Positions 31,675 to 44,513 of a DNA stretch of 64,000 nucleotides are shown one piece after another (position 1 is the first letter of the stretch; every line of letters begins with the position of its first letter). Location: the NCBI RefSeq assembly GCF_010389155.1, contig NC_057761.1, positions 12,216,501 through 12,280,500 on the forward strand, in the 5' to 3' direction. The stretch comes from Erigeron canadensis (lineage: Eukaryota; Streptophyta; Magnoliopsida; Asterales; Asteraceae). The notes under the pieces are model-generated. The model worked only from the letters and a program-made list of their open reading frames with translations. It had not been told where the DNA came from and did no database searches. A program made the translations under genes and the position numbers.

Positions 31675-33532
31675 ACTTCTCTAGCCAACAAAAACAAGAA
31701 ATTAAAAAATAGCATTTTATTTTCTAAAAGTGAGTACACAAAACTTCTTGAAGAAAATTCAAAACTACTTTTTTAATATGATGCTATGAAACAAAAATTC
31801 AAAATTATAAAGAGCAAAATTATGAATGCCTCTCCAGATTTTAAGTTATTAGAAAAGTGTCATAATTTAGAAAAGAACATTCTTGATCTTGAAAAAGCCA
31901 ATCAAGATCTTGTAAATTCTAAAGACCAATGAGTGGCTTCGTGCGAATGCGAGACAAATGGATGTTGATATTCTGAATAAGAAGCTTCAAGAAGCTACAC
32001 CAAAAACAATTGAACTCGAAAGAAAAGTTTCTGATTTAAATCACAATTGTTTTCTAAAAGGCATTGAGATTGAAAACCTTGAAAAGCAAGTTGAGGAACT
32101 TAAAAAGAATATACTTTTCTATCAAGAAAAGTTGTACAAAGTTGAACAAAATCCTCTCTTGGATTTCACTGCCTATTTCAATAAATCAAAAATTGATAGA
32201 TCGGAACTTCTTCTTGGGTTGGGATTTGAGAATATCACTCCATTGCAAAAAGCCAAAGACAAGATTGAACCCTTGTATGATGAAAAGTTTTTGAGACTTG
32301 GTATGATTCAACAATTCATTCGTCCATTGGATGACGAATTTGAGACTGATGAAGTTGAGAAAATTCAAAACAATAAATTTTTGGTTAATTATGATGCCAT
32401 CAATACTTCTTACGAAAAGAAAAAGTCATCAGTTTTTGAATTAGAAGAGATTGCGTCTAATTTTCAAAACCAAGAATCTGTCGTTTCGCCACCTAAACCA
32501 ACTAAATTGTATGTTCCATCCACAATTTTGGAAAAACAAATAGAAGGCTTACAACAAAAGGTGGAATCTCAACAAAACCTTATCAATAATCTACAGTCTC
32601 AAAGTCCGAATTCGAAGAATAAATCAGTTGTTGTGGATATCAAGAAAGTTTGTGTGAATGTTTCTACTCAAACTGAACTAAAAAAGGAATCTCAAAAACC
32701 AAAATCATTGTCCAAAGCTCCAATGTCATATTACTTCAAGGAACGAGTTAAACCCAAACTCGTCAAAACTGAACAAAAGACCCCTACTCCTCCAAATTCT
32801 GTCAAACATGTCAAGAAGAAACAAGCTGAGACCTCACCAAGACCAAGGTATCACAAAGTGAAACTTCCAAAAGACAATACCAATGCTTCTTCGTCTAACT
32901 CTCAATCTAGTTCATTACCTAAGGTGTCTAAGTCTACCTCAGTGTTGCTAAATAAGGACACATCGAATGGTTCAACTAGATATAGGGATAGATATGGATG
33001 GTTTTCACATGACAAACCTAAGAAGCAAGAAGTTTCCTCAACCCCAAAAGAGACCAAAAAGATGAAAATGTTTAAAACCCCTCATTCTAATCTTCTTAGT
33101 GTCAGTTCAACAGGTGGAAAGACGAGTTGGGTTCCTAAGTCATTAGAACCTAATATCAGTATTAAGCAAGTGTCTGTTGAGGAAAAGAAGAAAAGGAGGA
33201 GGAGAAAGAATGGTTGGAAAAGAAAGAAAAGAGTTTATGTTGGTTTAAACAATTCATCTTTAGTAAACAATGATAATAATTCCAAGGCTATGCCTTGTGA
33301 GGCTGTAAACAATATTAATTCTCGTGCTTGTTTGAATGCTGTTAAACATGTTACTTTTAATTCAAATGTGAATGTGCGTACCTTTTATACGAATATGCTT
33401 ATTGATGGTGTGCTTATTAATGCTCATATTGATTCTAAAGCATGTTTGTATGCAATTCCTAAGTTATACCCCCTGCCTGTATTAACTAACCACAAAGGAC
33501 CCGTCTTTAAGTGGGTACCTAAAGTCGGTTAA
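31675..33532 (+). pseudogene. Coiled-coil linker of the C polyprotein
   Basis: The remnant starts at LANKNKKLKN (compare B near 10500), has stops up to 31940, then an open frame of 524 codons (31958-33532). It includes coiled-coil segments (IELERKVSDLNHN, ILEKQIEGLQQKVESQQ), PLLDFTAYFNKSKIDRSELL, a Lys/Ser-rich stretch with SSLPKVSKSTSVLL and the basic KKKRRRRKNGWKRKKR. It ends in TNHKGPVFKWVPKVG and a stop at 33530. Capsid and zinc knuckle are absent. Compared with B it is uninterrupted because the antisense insert of B is missing. Confidence 0.82.
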
Positions 33533-33541
33533 AATCTTTGA

Positions 33542-34270
33542 TTATAGGAAATAACCATCTGTGTATGGATACTCGATTCCGGGTGTTCAAAGCACATGAC
33601 TGGGAATAAATCATTGCTCAAGAACTTTGTTGAAAGGTTCATGGGAACTATTCGTTTCGGAAACAACAACTTCGCTCCTATTCTAGGTTATGGAGATATT
33701 GAAAGAAACGGAATTGTCATTAAGAAAGTTCATTATGTTGAAGGTTTGAGTCATAATCTGTTCAGTGTTGGACAATTCTATGACAACAATCTTCAAGTTC
33801 TTTTTCGACAGTCCCTTTGCAAAGTCCAAACTCTAGATGGAGTTGATATCCTCTGCGGAGATCGTGGTGATAACCTTTTTACGGTTAATCTTGATGATAA
33901 CCAACCAACTGATAACATCTGTCTTGTTTCAAAAGCTACTTCGAAGAATTCTTGGTTGTGGCATAGAAGGCTTTCTCACTTGAATTATCAAACCATCAAT
34001 GCTTTAGTCAACAAGCAGCTTGTTGAAGGCTTGCCTGACTACAAGTATGAAAGTGAGCATGTCTGTCCTTCTTGTGCAGTTGGGAAGATCAAAAGAACTT
34101 CTCATAAACCAAAGAAAATTTCACACACTTTGGCACCTCTTCATTTGCTTCACATGGATCTTTGTGGACCTATGAAAGTACAAAGTCGAAACAGGAAGAG
34201 ATACATCCTGGTTATTGTTGATGATTTTTCAAGATATACTTTGGTAAAGATGAAACTACTCAAATTTTGA
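33542..34270 (+). pseudogene. Pol of element C, protease and first part of integrase
   Basis: The frame begins after a TAG at about 33546 and shows LDSGCSKHMTG (protease active site), then the pre-integrase zinc site (WLWHRRLSH...CPSCAVG) and the first integrase acid in HMDLCGP. It ends at 34270 after VDDFSRYT, because 16 bp present in B (TTTCTTGCCTCGAAAG) are deleted. The frame then moves by one into 34267-36930. Confidence 0.88.
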
Positions 34271-36930
34271 ACGATTTCATCCCCTCCACCCAAGTAAATC
34301 TTCAACTTCCAGTCTGTTACATCCGTTCAGATAACGGTACTGAGTTCAAAAATGCCGTCTTCGATGAATTTTGCAAATCAAAAAGCATTACTCACCAATT
34401 CTCTGCTGCCCGCACCCCACAACAAAATGGTGTCGTTGAAAGGAGAAACCGAACACTGGTGGAAGCAGCAAGGACAATGCTTGCTTATTCCAAGTTACCA
34501 TCGAACATGTGGGCTGAAGCTGTTGACACTACCTATCACACTCAGAATCGGTCCATTATCAATCAGCGTCATGAGAAGACTCCTTATGAGGTTATTAACA
34601 AACGCAAACCCAACATCAATTACTTCCATATTTTTGGGTGTGTCTGTTATACCTTGAATGATCGGGAAAATGTTGGAAAGTTTGAAAAGAAATGTGACGA
34701 AGGTTACTTTGTTAGTTACTCAAAGACATCGATTGCCTATCGCATCTTCAATCGCCGAACAAACACAATTCAAGAAACCATGAATGTTTGGTTTGATGAG
34801 ATGTCTCGCATGATTTTTGAACAAGAAAGTTTGCTACCAACAATTAGTGATCCAAGTACTTCAAGTGCTTCCTCAAGGACGTCTACCTTAGCTTCCAAGT
34901 TCAAGAAGTATTCTACTCCAACAAGTGAAGAACTAGATATTCTTTTCGAAGAGTTCTACAATTCAAAACCGATTCAAGCAAAGGAACCTCAAGTCATCAA
35001 TGAACCAATTCCGAACAATGATTACTTTCAAACAAATGAACCATTTCCTGACAACAATCATAAACCATCTTCAAATTCTTCAGAGCAAGAAGAATCATCT
35101 TCAAGTGATATTTATTCTCAAAAGAATGATCAAGAACAACCTTCTCAGATTACCCAGACAACAAACCCATCAAATACCCCAACTGTGTATGTGCCACTGG
35201 ATTTTGATCATCCAGATTTTGAGGAAAGAGTTCTTCCGAGTTATGATTTTTTTTCTCAACAGAACTCAGGCTTTAATGATGATGATGTTGATATTCATCA
35301 ACAAGATCTTCTTCCTCATGACAACAAATGGTCACGTATGCGCAGAGATCATCCTACAGAGCAGATAATTGGAGATCCACAAGCTGGTGTTACTACCCGT
35401 ACTTCAGTCAATGAGTGTCTTGTTGCACTTTCACTTAGTAACATCGAACCCAAAACAGTCTCTGAAGCTCTTAGTGATCCAGAGTGGGTAAAAGCGATGC
35501 AAGATGAACTAGCTCAGTTTGAAAGGCTGAAGGTATGGAGGTTGGTTCCAAATCCGAGGAAAGAAGAACCAATTGGCACCAAGTGGATTTTCAAGAATAA
35601 GAAGGATAAAAATGGAGTTGTAGTAAGGAACAAAGCTCGATTAATCGCGAAGGGTTATTGCCAACAACCTGGTGTAGACTTCGACGAAACTTTCGCTCCT
35701 GTGATGAATTTCACAGTGTTTCAAATGGATATAAAGACAGCGTTCTTGAATGGTGAACTCAAAGAAGAGGTTTACGTGGAGCAACCTGAAGGTTTTGTTG
35801 ATTCTCAGAGACCAAATCATGTCTACAGGTTAGACAAGGCTCTCTATGGTTTGAAGCAACCACCCCGAGCATGGTATGATTCCTTAACTACTTTCTTACT
35901 TAAAGGAGGCTTTACCAAAGGCACTATTGACCCTACCTTGTTTATTCGTAAGCAAGGTAAACATGTTTTACTTGTCCAAATATATGTTGATGACATTATT
36001 TTTAGGTCAACCAGTCAAACTTTTTGCCAAAACTTTTCATCTCTAATGGTCAATTATTTTCAAATGATCATGATTGGGGAAATGAACTACTTTTTGGGTC
36101 TACAAATCAAACAATTACCAACTGGTATTTTTATATCACAAGGTAAGTACATTAAAGATATGTTGAAAAAGTTTGATATGACTTCATGTTCTTCAATTTC
36201 AACCCCAATGGCTGCTCGTACAAACATTAATGCTGATAAAAATAGGAAACCATTTGACCAGAAGAGATATAGAAGTATGATTGGTTCATTGTTTTACCAT
36301 ACAGCATCTCCCCCAGATATAATGTTTGCAACATGTATGTGTGCTAGGTATCAAGCTGCTCCAACTGATTTACATTACCAAGCAGTGAAACGAATTTTTC
36401 ATTATCTGAAGGGTACACCCAATCTTGGTCTCTGGTATCCAAGGGATACTGGATTCAATTTAACTGCCTATTCAGATGCAGATCATGTAGGTTGTAAGCT
36501 TGATCGCAAGAGCACATCTGGTACTTTACAATTCTTAGGTGATAAGATTGTAAGTTGGTCATCCAAGAAGCAAAACTGTGTGTCACTGTCAACTGCTGAA
36601 GCTCAATATGTGGCTGCGGCTAGTTGTTGTGCTCAAGTGTTATGGATGAAAACACAACTTACCGATTATGGTCTGAATTATGATCGCGTCCCTATCTATT
36701 GTGATTCACAAAGTGCCATTGCAATTGCTGTCAACTCAGTAAACCACTCTCGTTCAAAGCACATTGATATTAGATATCATTTTCTCAAAGATCACATTGA
36801 GAAAGGTGACATTGAGCTCTACTTCGTGGGAACTGACTACCAACTCGCTGATTTGTTCACTAAACCACTGGATGAAAAGAGTTTTAACTTTCTAATCTCT
36901 AAACTTGGTATGTTGAATTTTGATCCTTGA
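34267..36930 (+). pseudogene. Pol of element C, integrase core to RNase H
   Basis: An open frame of 887 codons. It has the remaining integrase acids ([10 protein letters not shown] and VVERRNR) and an Asp/Gln/Ser-rich linker. RT follows, with [22 protein letters not shown] and YVDDIIF, then RNase H with [25 protein letters not shown] and the conserved HIDIRYHF and LADLFTKPL end. RT goes from FAPV directly to MNFTVFQMD, lacking about 17 residues ([15 protein letters not shown] in B). This in-frame gap removes a strongly conserved RT segment, so the enzyme is probably dead though the frame is long. Confidence 0.92.
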
Positions 36931-39791
36931 ATCACTTTACCATTGAAGGAATTCTTGATACATTTTGCTGAAAATTAAAAATTGAAAAGATAAAATCAAA
37001 TACAAAAGTAAAAAAAATTTTCAAAAAGAAACAAAAAGTTTTTTTATGGCTTGCATATATTCTGTATGCAACCCGTTCTTCATTGAGCTATTTATTTCAA
37101 AATGGCTTATGCATACTCTGTGTATAAAATGTGTTGTTATACATATAGATTGATAAAAGATAACGCGGAATTGAACGCCTTTGTGTACTTCCAAGTGGTC
37201 TTATATGAATATGTATGTGTAATGGGAATTTTTCATTTGATTAAAATTGCAAACAATTCTCTTCAAGAGTCTTGATTTTGTTGCAAAACATCTTCAAATT
37301 TTTCAAATGAATTTCATGTTTCAAAAACTCTCAATTGTTGATATGAGAAGCAAAGGATTGAAAGCCTTTGTGTACTCCGGAGTTGTCTCATCTTGCACAA
37401 TTGATTGAGTCAAATCATTATGGTTTTTGTGAAATTCATTTTTGCTCCACCTTTCTATGAAAACATTTTGATATATCTCTGCATAGATTAAGGGGGAGTT
37501 TGTGGTTTTAAACCTCTGTCAAACTTCAAATGTGTTTTTAAATCATTTTTTTTTCACATTTGATGATTTTCAAAAGATTTTCTCCAAAGGAAGTTCGGTG
37601 TTTAGTTTGCACATGAGCGACTAGGTTTTCTTAAAATTTACTCCATGGACTTCATCATCGCCGATGAGTTCTAACCCCGGAGTATTCACTTCTTTCATTA
37701 GATAGTGAGGGTATTTTGAGTGATGATGATTTCGTGCAACTAGGATAGAGGGAGTAAAGTCGAAAAGTGAGAGGTTATGGTGATATGTTGTGAGAAAAGG
37801 GTTAAAAGAATTGATACCCTTATCTAAAATTCTCAAATCGCCGGGTAAAACACATTTCTTCGGATGTTATTTGTTGATATCTCGATATTGAAGAAGCCTT
37901 CATGGACCCAGTGAAGCGATGCACATCTTTACCTAACCACTCAAGTGTTTCTTAACAAATGCTTGTTTTATTTCTCACAGAGATCTTCTCATTTCTATTG
38001 ACTCTTCATTTGGAAGATGCTGATATTGAAAAAGGGTGACACTTTGCTCCAGTCCCCGACTTCATTTGATCACTTCGTGTCTAGAGCTATCTTGATTGAT
38101 CATTGATTTGATCATTTTTCATTCTTTAGGACACATTTGCGCATATCTTTGTGATATAAATGCTTATCTTTGTGATATAGCCGGAACATTTGTAGTGATA
38201 TCTTAATTGATATTTCACGATGATCAAATGGAAATCCTACCATTGCTAACATCACTTCCAGCTTTGAGAGTAGGTTTCATAATTACCTTTGTGTGATTAT
38301 TGAATTACCAAGAATTCTATTGTGACCTTGGATTTTTCATAAAAAGTCTTTAAGGATAGTAGAACATGGTTATCGAACACTTAGGTGACACTGACCATGG
38401 TTTACATTCTTTGAAGCATTCTTGAGGTTGAAAAGCCAAAAGACCGAACTATGTTAGATTTGTGCTTTGTGCATTTCTCAATGATACATAGGAAATCCGA
38501 TAAATGGTATACATTTGTTTCGGTCATTTCATTAATCCTTTCGATTTTTGCAAATGTAAACGGATCATGCTTATCCAGTTTTCATTTCTCATCACCCCAA
38601 TACAGAAAACACCAACATCATGCTAAAATGTTTATCCCAACAACTTCAATCTTACATTTTAGTCACCCATAGGAACAATTGGGTTGGTTTATTTGGTTAG
38701 ATTGATGTTTTGAGGGTTGATAATTCTCCATGTGCATAATGTCTAGATTTTAGTCATGATTATATTTTTAACATTCGAATCAATCAATGTTTGCATAATG
38801 ACATTGGTTCCTAACTTTGTCATTATGAGGGGGAGAAAATAGTATGATTGATTATTGATTAGGAGAAGAAATTAGAATGATTGATAAGGACAAGGAGAAA
38901 AGTTTGTGTTTGGTTGTTTCAAGTTTTCTTGATTTGCTTTCCGAGATACTATCATTCAGCTTCTTGTTGGAAGTTTTCAAGTTTATTTGGAGTTCTTTTA
39001 TCTCAAATTTCATTTATGACATCAACTCATCATTCTTCTTCAAAGTTTGTTTGTCAATTTCATTCCAAACTGCAAGGGTTCCAAATTCAACTTGAAGATT
39101 ATTCATCTCGAAAGAAAAGGATATACATTCAAGATGTAACAAGAGACTTTTCAAAAATCGAAGAGACTGTGATTACTCATGAATTGAGGGGGAGCATAAT
39201 TACTTCATAAGAGACTTTTCAAAACCTCATTCAAATGTTTACTCTCAAAAGTGCTTAAGATGATGTGACAAAGATCAAAGCTTCAAAGGACAAAAGATTG
39301 AAGATTCAAGACAAAGAAGAAAAGCTTCAAAAGAGTCTTCATCAATTCAATTTATACAAGATCTTCAAAGTCATACAACAACACTTTACCAAAAGCTACA
39401 ATGCATAAATCAAGGGGGAGAGTACATATTTCTGAAGATTCATTCCAAGATATCAAAAATTCAAGAATCAAAGATTGAAGAATCCAAAACCAATTCATAC
39501 CTTCCGCATTTCAAATGACAACTCTGATTCCTGATTCAACAATTCTCGAAGATTTAATACACACACACACTTATCATTCTCTGTTCAAAAAGAACATTGA
39601 GAATCAACAAATGATTTAACATCAAGAAGTCCAAGACCAAGACTGAATCAAGTTTTCCAAAGACGATGAGAAAGCTTTGAAGACTTGTTTCAACACACCA
39701 ATTGTCTTCACCACCGGGCTCATCAAATTCATTCCTACAATACAAAATAACACGTACTTCATTCCTTACAATATATCACTAAGGGGGAGAA
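36931..39791 (+). other. 3' non-coding region of element C with five polypurine tracts
   Basis: PPT-like tracts lie at 37490-37498, 38827-38835, 39186-39194, 39412-39420 and 39781-39789; the last adjoins the LTR. Order and neighbours match those in B. The words GAACGCCTTTGTGTACTTCC (37177) and GAAAGCCTTTGTGTACTCC (37357) are an internal repeat. No conserved ORF is seen. Confidence 0.8.
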
Positions 39792-40113
39792 TGTTAGAAA
39801 TCCAAAATAGTGATACATTGTAATCTAAGTTATAGGACTTACTTGTTGTTAAGTCATGAGATTGTGATTTCTAAGGTTGAGAGGCTAATTGTGATAATTA
39901 GCATAGTTGTTTAGATTAGCCTATAAATAGCCCTCATCAACTTAGAAATCATAACCTTTCATAACACACACATAACATTTTCATACTTTTACACCTTAAT
40001 CACACACACTTAATCCCAATTCTCTCTCAACACACACACAAACACCAAGAACACACACACTAACCAAACACTATTGTTGATGTGAATTCGGTGATGAAAA
40101 TCGTGTTATTACA
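39792..40113 (+). repeat. 3' LTR of element C (322 bp)
   Basis: TGTTAGAAATCC to GTTATTACA. It differs from the 5' LTR at four sites (AATTT/AATCT, GGGG/GAGG, CACC/CATC, ACCATT/ACTATT). Confidence 0.93.
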
Positions 40114-40588
40114 TTATTTTATCCTAAGATTTAGTGTAATAGGATGAGTTTGATTTATCAAGATCACAACCTAAGATTTTATCGTGATAGGTTGTCGATA
40201 TGATAATTTGATGTATTTCTAATGCATTATACATTGAATGTGTTTCTTTGTAAGTTTGCATTTGTTAAGTTGAACATCAATGACGAAATGATTGATTATA
40301 TGTCAAGATTATACTGTAAGATTTATTTGGTACATTATTTTGATGACATGTTAGTTCGGATGATTTATACTACAGTTACATATTCGAGCAGATACAAGTT
40401 TTTGGTAACCAGTATCTTGAGGTTTATGTTTTCTGAAATTGTATAATTTTTCTATGTTAAGTTTTCTGGAAAAATTGACGAAATTTGGTTAAGTGTGCAG
40501 CTCGTGTGTATTTTTATTATTTATTTAGGTTCATCTGTGCTGATGTCAGCATGCCTCGCGCTGACGTCAGTGTGAAGCCCACGAAGTT
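40114..40588 (+). repeat. Copy of the right flank of the 63434 solo LTR
   Basis: These 475 bp are nearly identical to 63435-63910 (TTATCCTAAGA...GACGTCAGTGTGAAGCCCA). They include two dyads centred on TGATGTCA and TGACGTCA (40537-40573). The match stops near 40588, where the minus-strand coding sequence of G begins. It is a truncated piece of host repeat Y carried in with C. Confidence 0.9.
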
Positions 40589-40963
40589 AGTCAAAACCCG
40601 AGGAAAACAGTCTTTTGAAAATTCTCTCTCGGTAAAAACCCGATCACCACCTTTCAGTGTATAATGTGTAAGATAGACTTTTTCCTTTTCCAAGTCCTTC
40701 TTTGACATCCATACACCTGGTAGAGAGACTTGATCCTGTTTTTCAACAAAATTAACACGGTCAATTAAAATACTTCCTTTTACAACTTTTCTAACACCGG
40801 AGATTTTTCCGCCTTTGGAATCTACAAAACAGACATATGATCCTTTGACAGGAGTAAACTCTGTCACTAGACCCTTGTCTTCCATAATGTGTCTGGAGTT
40901 TTTGCTATCGACAAACCATAAACCTGCGGTCTTCCTTAGCAGCTCCTGCACATTCACAAACAT
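40589..40963 (-). pseudogene. Protease start of the G pol, truncated
   Basis: The minus-strand frame 40963-40589 gives LWFVDSKNSRHIMEDKG, the copia protease motif with the catalytic Asp kept. The normal DSGCSRHMTG has become DSKNSRHIMED, so it is inactive. GSYVCFVDSKGGKISG and VNFVEK follow, as in H (51774-52496). The sequence then turns into an unusual repeat of the gag text VYLTHYTLKGGDRVF, seen also near 42090. It is cut by the Y fragment at 40588. Confidence 0.72.
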
Positions 40964-40964
40964 A

Positions 40965-43900
40965 TTAGTTTCTCAAGGGATCCCTAGCCTTATTGGCTTT
41001 AGGTCTTTCATTTTCCTCATCAGAAACCATATCGGCCCAGTAACCACCAGTAGGAACCCATGCTTTAGCAGGTTTAGTAGTTGAGCTACCGGAGGGTCCT
41101 TTTCTGGGGGAATTCCGTGAACCTTTTCCATCACTGGGTCGACGACTTGGGGAAGCACTAGGCCTCCTATTGGTAGGTAGCCTCTGGTCATTATCCCTCA
41201 GATTCTTTTGAAATCTACACATTCTCTCAGGAGACGAAGAAGATAAAATCCTGGGACTATGTCTCTGAAAACGGTCAACTGGATTAGACTGCACATTAGA
41301 GATAATCCTATCATAATAAGCATGGTATGATTTTATCTTGATCTCCAGTTACTTGATTGACTTGACCCACTAGAACCTTCTCTAAAAGAGACACCTCTAG
41401 GCTTATTATCAGTTTCGCAGTCCATTTTAAATTCCCTAAATCTCAAATAATTCTGAGCTGCTAAACTGTCAGGATTTCTTTTAACCCACTCCTCATAATA
41501 TTTTTCTTTATGATCTTTCATTGAAATCCCTTTTGATGAACCAGAATTTCCACTTGACTCCATACTCCCTCTAGATTTTTCAGGTGAGACCCTAGATTTA
41601 TTCTTCTTATAAGGACAACAACTTGACACGTGACCTATTTCACGACACTTAAAACATGACCTTTTAGAAGTTTTCTTTGATAAATCACCATGAACTATCT
41701 CAGGCACTGGAACCCCATGACCCCTTAATTTATCAATATATTCAAGAGTGGCATATGCTTCTTCCCAAATAGTTGGAGCTTTAATAGGGTCAGCGTATCT
41801 TTTTACAGTCTGAATCTCAGGACCACGACCAACAGATTACATTTCTTTAAGTTTTCTTTCAGCAAATAGTTCTGGTGTTTCAGATTGTACGCTTTGACCT
41901 TCTGCATCCATTGTGGAAGTTTGAACAAGGCCCTTTTTGAAACTTTTATTTAAACTCTTCACATGGTTTTGGCAAGTTATCAGGTTTTATTGGTTCTTCA
42001 AGACTCCAGATTTGTTCAATGTTTTTCGGATATTTACCATTTAAATCTGACTCCTTTGCTGAGAACACTTTGCCATTACCTTTTAAAGTGTAATAGACAA
42101 TAGTTTCAAATTCAACTTCCTTTTCAACACCTTTTAACTTGTTATCTGTTGTCGGCTTAGCTTCACTTGGGTCTGAGTGAGCCTTAGGAATACTAGTCTT
42201 GTTCTCAGATTCCTCTGACTTAGATGTCTCAGGAATAAGAACATCACTAGATTTAGTCTTAGGAAGGGTAGTCTTAGGCACATTTTCAGATGCACTCTTA
42301 TTTGATTCTTCTAGGACCAGGTTCTGAAAACTGTCATAATTGTGACTAAATGGTGGAGGCACAACATTCTATCTTTGGAAAAAACTGGGTTCTTCACCTT
42401 TAGACTTGGCATCTCTAAGGTGACCCATCATGGTTCCTATGTCTCTCATTTGATTTAATTTACCACTTAGTTCAACAATTTGTACCCTAGAATCTGCTAA
42501 TTCCTTGTCCTTATTAGCACTTTCTTTTACTAGCCTTTCAAATTCAGCATCCAGCACTTGCTTTCTGCCTAGTGACTGTGCATACTCAACTCTAAGGGAT
42601 TCGAACCTATCTTCTTCAGATTTTATCCGATTAAGATATTCTTTAGCATGACTTTTATAAACCATTACATCAGTTTCTAACTTAGATTGATCACTAGTAG
42701 CATCAATTAATCGGGTCTTAGCTAATTCAATTTCCCTTTTAAGATCAGTTACTTCGCTAGATAAGCCTATGCTATACTGACAAACAAAAACAAAAGCATG
42801 TAAAAAAAAGCTTACCTGTTGTTCAGGAGCTTCAAGATTAGCTACAAGGTTTACAAGCTCTTCTGTGCTTAAATCATCAGGTATCTCAATCTTTACATCT
42901 TTGTCTTTACTCTTTACTTGTGAATCTGTTTCAGCTTTTGCACGAACATCTGTCTCATTTGATGTCTTGTCCTCAGTAGAGGCTCTTCCGACTTCAGCTA
43001 TTACTGGTTATGATGGTTTAGGTTCCTCTTCTGCCTTCTGATGAAAACTATCAAGATTATCCGTGCTGGCATACAATGTATAGTCGAATGAATTATCAAC
43101 AAGATCGTTCATCCCTCCATCAAAGTCTTGAATTTCTGCCATGAGTGCATGATTCTGATCATCGGCACTAGTCGAACCCCAACTATATGTAGCATCAGAT
43201 TGAACCACCAATGCTCTTGAGTTATCAACCTCTTAGAGCTTCAGTTCCCAGTATTAGCATAATGTACAAAGCCATCACAGTTGAAACATTTCAGTTGAAC
43301 CACCAATGCTCTTGAGTTATCAACCTCCCTGATTGAAGTTCTGACGACCTGTAGCTGAATTGTTGTCCCGTCTTGGCCTCTGACACTCACAAGCAAAATG
43401 TACAAAGCCATTACAGTTGAAACATTTCACCTTGGTTTTATCAAACCCTACTTGGCCGTCAACCATCTTCCTTCCGGTTCCATTAGTGAAACGCTAAACT
43501 CTCAATGCTAACATAGCCAATTGTCAGTTCAGGTCCATTTCTTCCAGATCATCTGGATCAAGTTGCTTGTAGTCCTCCCTAACCAGTTCAGGATCAGTCA
43601 GTTTTCCTCCAATTAGCTTTTCATGAGCCGACACAAAAGAAGTGAGCATGCCCAGATGTCCCTTAACAGATCTTATGCTCACCAGCATACCTGTTAAACC
43701 CGAGCTTGGAGAAATAATATTCTCATTACCATTATGCACAACAATCGCTGATTCCGAAGAGCTTATATACAATAAGTTGTTGTCAGAATCCATTGTCTTC
43801 TTCATCTTCTCATCATCTCCATTGTAGAAGGCAGTAATCCCTCCACTTGAAGATCTTGAGGAAGGAATGCTTGCCTTGCTATGATAAAGTTCAGGACGCT

Positions 43901-44513
43901 GAACAAAATCATTGCTTCCTGCTTCCTTTGATTTCCTTTTCATACCTTGGTTTCTCAACTTTCGAATTATCTATTCCAGAGTCCATGTACTGAATTCGTG
44001 ATTTTGTTGGATAGATGTGATGAATCCTTCCAATTTGATAGGAAGTAACTCCAACAACTTCTCGATCACGTCTTCTAGATCCGGATTATACCCAAAGTAG
44101 GCAAGCTCAATCAGCAGATGACTATAACGAACCAACGTCTCATCAAGAGTTTCATCTTTGAAGCTAGTGAACACGTAATACTGCTTCTTTAACAAATCTT
44201 TCCTACTCCTTTTGAGATCGGCGTCACCTTCACAATGCTCTTTGAGTGCATCCCATAAGGCTATATGTAGCCAGCCTAGCACTGCCCGAACTTGATGTAT
44301 CACCTGTTACTTTTGAAGGAGTATAACCGTTTGTAATGCATATCCACATCCTCAATCCATCAGTCTACAGTATGACTCGAATTTGCCCTTCCAATTGAAG
44401 TATCTGTCAAGGCTTATCAACTTTGGTGGTGAGTTGGCCTTTCCGGTTTCATGGTCCATCAAAATCATTTGATTAAGCAAAGCCTGGTAGTTTGCGGGTA
44501 ACTGAGACGTCAT
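40965..44513 (-). pseudogene. gag of element G with two zinc knuckles
   Basis: The most likely start is ATG at 44513 (MTSQLPANYQ), followed by a copia capsid (LISLDRYFNWKGKFESY; then ALWDALKEHCEGDADLK, LDETLVRYSHLL and LEDVIEKLLELLP). A first knuckle CFNCNGFVHFACEC lies near 43400. A long linker with coiled coil (42665-42369) and Ser/Lys-rich parts follows. A second knuckle CFKCREIGHVSSCC lies near 41640-41680, then a basic Arg/Ser-rich segment (SPSRRPSDGKG). Most pieces share one frame with several stops; shifts occur near 41900 and 41310. H has the same architecture. The 131-codon frame over the leader (44964-44569) is not part of it. Confidence 0.78.

Larger units (their letters stand above)
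30399..40113 (+). mobile_element. Copia element C, gag-deleted, with mismatched flanks
   Basis: C has LTRs 30399-30720 and 39792-40113, both 322 bp, with four differences by my count. The order is LTR, PBS, leader, polyprotein remnant, PR-INT-RT-RH, a 2.9 kb 3' region and LTR. The main gag domain is missing. The left flank is TACTT and the right one TTATT, so there is no TSD. The right flank (40114-40588) matches the right flank of the solo LTR at 63113-63434, which suggests a recombinant origin. Confidence 0.9.
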
